A DNA stretch of 54,650 bases from Chlamydiota bacterium (GTDB lineage: Bacteria; Chlamydiota; Chlamydiia; Chlamydiales; SM23-39). The notes beneath the pieces were generated by a model that was not told where the DNA came from, searched no databases, and worked only from the letters and a program-made list of their open reading frames with translations. The stretch spans positions 1 to 54,650 of the forward strand of contig JACRNF010000029.1 in assembly GCA_016219355.1 (NCBI GenBank), written 5' to 3'. Position numbers and translations under genes: made by a program. Shown here in pieces: positions 53,501-54,650 of the stretch (positions are counted from its first letter, which is position 1; the number at the start of each line of letters is the position of its first letter).

Positions 53501-54240
53501 AAGTAGAAGAGCTCTCCTTCTGCGATTTATCTTTAGAGCAAAAAGAGCTTTATAATGCAACCCTATCTTTATCTAAAGAGACGGTGCTCAAAGAACTTAA
53601 AGATGAAAACAAACCTTTTTCCTATCTGCATGTTTTTGCTCTACTTTCCAAGCTTAAACAAATCTGCAACCACCCTTCATTAATTTTGAAAGATTATAAA
53701 AGTTATCAAAAGCATATTTCAGGAAAATTTGAACTTTTCAAAGAGCTTTTAAGCGAAGCCAAAGAAAGCTCGCAAAAAGTTGTTGTTTTTTCCCAATATC
53801 TTGGGATGCTAAAAATTATTGAGAGCTATTTGCATAAAAACAATATCGGTTTTGCTTCCATAAAAGGAGAAACTAAAAAAAGATACGAAGAGGTCAAGAA
53901 ATTTCGAGAAGATCCCAAATGCGAAGTGTTTGTAGCATCACTGCTTGCTGCGGGAGTTGGTATTGATCTTTCTTGCGCATCGGTAGTTATTCATTATGAT
54001 CGTTGGTGGAACCCTGCCAAGGAAAATCAAGCGACAGACCGGGTTCATCGTATAGGCCAAAATAGGGGAGTGCAAGTTTTTAAGCTGGTTGCAAAATCTA
54101 CCATTGAAGAAAAAATCCATGCCCTTATAGAGAGAAAAAAAGATTTAATTGAGAAGACTATTGGTAAGGATGAGGCTGATCAGATTAAATCTTTAACCAA
54201 AGAAGAGATTATTGCTATCTTTGAGCAAATTCAAGCTTAA
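50581..54240 (+). CDS. SWIM-domain SNF2-family DNA-dependent ATPase/helicase (second of two)
   Basis: 1,219 residues. The SWIM finger (CRCPNSEKKGGCSHL, about 59-73) is followed by a large middle region containing several similar stretches (DEWIYVHKQGFFHHE, GKWVYVQDRGFYCL, DDWIYIKGIGFYSK), which look like diverged internal repeats of about 110 residues. The ATPase core starts near 760: Walker A DDMGLGKTHQ, box II as DEVQ, LTGTPIENR, ASLLAAGVGIDL, YDRWWNPAKE and ATDRVHRIGQ. The ATG has no Shine-Dalgarno sequence, but a perfect TATAAT at 50567-50572 ends eight bases before it, allowing a leaderless transcript. It is paralogous to the gene at 302-3601. Confidence 0.93.
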   Translation: MELDFLKPFQKLGAALIKKKAIGEILFSEGTYEIEIKDKPSIWPYLHLDDSGHILDAFCRCPNSEKKGGCSHLAAAYLTIFDGFNTPLHVRFKESFFNALFLSISENFGFEKTVLKKKKNGFSCLKEDLFLQIDPISKTGQNKLKEILSLKILPTEETSLKFSSLSMDEITLVKEGRASFEVMYELSFWSDIARWLFLLQDKKKSYQIIFKEEKEKLPKELTIKFSEVKILVNFNQEILKKIIPSLKNVEANLKFFEYEQETIKQIVFDPEAKRFLVEKNPRVQEQKIEGLNIDEWIYVHKQGFFHHEPDPLLNLDVIEKDQVNELLSLYPKSFQKYLQGIKIKPQEKAAKYFLFFDENDSLHIRLFVEDKDDFLKPQSTYFGKWVYVQDRGFYCLTDLFFEGIEKIVLRDEICDFINKNREWLHNFEGFQTHFGSMEAHLIYSFNKDQDLEFSSKFDFPKEFEKAIDFDDWIYIKGIGFYSKNEKKGNLPLRPGLIVKNEEIGSFIEKHHDELELVTGFFTNKQPIEKIGISIEVNQQNKILIKPKVETKEGFDLSNFKFFSQFAYLENEGFVKIAQKLPEKYDQERVIDASQEPFFLGYELDRLKPYIVFLDKRLRKPINFSLQITSILKRRKKHRNIFIVGLRYSSELGNVNAFDIYKALQGTSKYLFSDAGLIFLKQARFNWFRSLNKWSVDIKQNFFKLSTLEWIRLSLFEELKLPTDATKDAQKILDELKSFETDRLLNIESLKATLRPYQEIGVKWLWFLYCHGLSGLLCDDMGLGKTHQAMALLAAIVHETPNLKYLVVCPTSVIYHWEELLRRFLPSLKVLVYHGLQRDIEEFHKNADVLLTSYGIVRSEKEIFKKLKFELCIFDEVQIAKNHFSQTHKSLRKIHSKMKIGLTGTPIENRIRELKAIFDLVLPSYLPSDSIFLEYFINPIEKEKDEGRQKLLGKLIKPFVMRRKKSEVLFDLPEKVEELSFCDLSLEQKELYNATLSLSKETVLKELKDENKPFSYLHVFALLSKLKQICNHPSLILKDYKSYQKHISGKFELFKELLSEAKESSQKVVVFSQYLGMLKIIESYLHKNNIGFASIKGETKKRYEEVKKFREDPKCEVFVASLLAAGVGIDLSCASVVIHYDRWWNPAKENQATDRVHRIGQNRGVQVFKLVAKSTIEEKIHALIERKKDLIEKTIGKDEADQIKSLTKEEIIAIFEQIQA

Positions 54241-54309
54241 GTCTTTAAGCAGCAATGGCAAGAGTAGAAATAAGAGAGCTTGGTAGAGCGGCAAAGTTAG
54301 GTGGTGGGA

Positions 54310-54423
54310 TTATTCATCATCCCAATCTAAATCGCTCTTAGGCCGGTCATCGTCATCAAGCCGATCCTCTTCTTCCGAATCTGAATTAACATTAAACACT
54401 TCGTCGTCATTATTATATGACAT
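54310..54423 (-). CDS. Very small acidic protein (37 residues)
   Basis: The minus-strand ORF begins MSYNNDDEVFNVNSDSEEED and ends with a WDDE tail. About half its residues are Asp or Glu, and there are no cysteines. GGAG lies eight bases before the ATG, which favours real translation. Acidic micro-proteins of this type sometimes bind basic partners, but no family was recognised and low-complexity chance ORFs cannot be excluded. Confidence 0.5.
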   Translation of the reverse strand: MSYNNDDEVFNVNSDSEEEDRLDDDDRPKSDLDWDDE

Positions 54424-54611
54424 TGTTTTGTCTCCGTGTCTCATAAATTATATCAAATTTTATCTTTAATGTCTATTTAATTAGCAACTTCAATTGGCTT
54501 GTCAAATTAAAATTTTATTTTGATAAAGCAGGACAGCAATTCCCGCTTAAATAATTTCGTATAGATATGATATACTTTTTTTACGGAAAATTTTCGTAGA
54601 GAGATTATTGT

Positions 54612-54650
54612 ATGAAAAGAGGCCCTCATTGTCAGGAAAAGAAAACATTA
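54612..54650 (+). CDS. Start of an unidentified gene, cut by the window end
   Basis: ATG 54612 opens the frame MKRGPHCQEKKTL and continues past the window. A TATGATATAC (-10-like) and the palindrome GAAAATTTTC lie 25-50 bases upstream. Too short for identification. Confidence 0.35.
   Translation, partial: MKRGPHCQEKKTL

Noticed and set aside
1-54650. tRNA genes, intact insertion sequences, phage genes
   Set aside because: No cloverleaf with a GTTCRANNC T-loop signature in gene-free stretches and no transposase or phage structural gene was recognised; xerC fits the housekeeping recombinase in its usual place.

Overview
The window looks like a chromosomal segment of an environmental (Parachlamydia-like) member of the Chlamydiae. 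The evidence is gene content and order: dnaJ-rpsU-tsaB facing lon, an ABC-F ATPase facing xerC, a glyA-clpP-dapF run, a CT398/CdsZ-type zinc-ribbon coiled-coil protein next to RNase P RNA, a DUF2608-type HAD-like protein and two SWIM-domain SNF2 helicases. Base composition is AT-rich throughout, with abundant A and T runs. No species assignment is attempted.

Layout. 1-7268: SNF2 helicase, MFS transporter, DUF2608 protein, nested palindromic repeats and a Fic protein. 7394-9512 (minus strand): dnaJ, rpsU, tsaB. 9650-15756 (plus strand): a tightly overlapping run of lon, a heptose-1-phosphate adenylyltransferase-like gene, a GlpG-type rhomboid, RNase Z, a PHP phosphoesterase and a small membrane protein. 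15990-20808: AAA/DUF4143 ATPase, SpoU-type rRNA methyltransferase, ABC-F protein and xerC, whose ribosome binding site lies inside a 170-bp inverted-repeat element. 20919-33619: an apparent signalling and polysaccharide locus. It holds a frameshifted TPR-YaiO-like outer-membrane protein, a multi-PAS sensor kinase whose phosphoacceptor region is deleted, a receiver protein, an Hpt-REC-REC-GGDEF-like-REC hub, a membrane-anchored HEAT protein, a processive family 2 glycosyltransferase, a UDP-sugar dehydrogenase and a UXS-like epimerase/decarboxylase. 33745-36171: an NAPE-PLD-like hydrolase, rnpB and a cdsZ-like gene. 36472-43987 (minus strand): three tandem paralogues that join an unrecognised N-terminal domain carrying a His/Cys pair (caspase/CPD-like by pattern) to ankyrin repeats; the third copy is broken. 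44330-54240: a second Fic protein, a conserved hypothetical, alanine dehydrogenase, glyA, clpP, dapF and a second SNF2 helicase. 54310-54650: a 37-residue acidic ORF and the start of another gene.

How the genes fit together. The ankyrin/His-Cys trio and the two Fic proteins are the best candidates for host-directed effectors. The 21-34 kb block reads as a regulated exopolysaccharide or surface-glycan system, unusual for this phylum, in which two components (the sensor kinase and the outer-membrane protein) appear to be decaying or are split by frameshifts. The rest is mostly housekeeping: proteostasis, RNA processing, translation, meso-diaminopimelate synthesis and chromosome-dimer resolution. 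Two families of palindromic elements sit at gene boundaries and appear to have supplied or destroyed translation starts.
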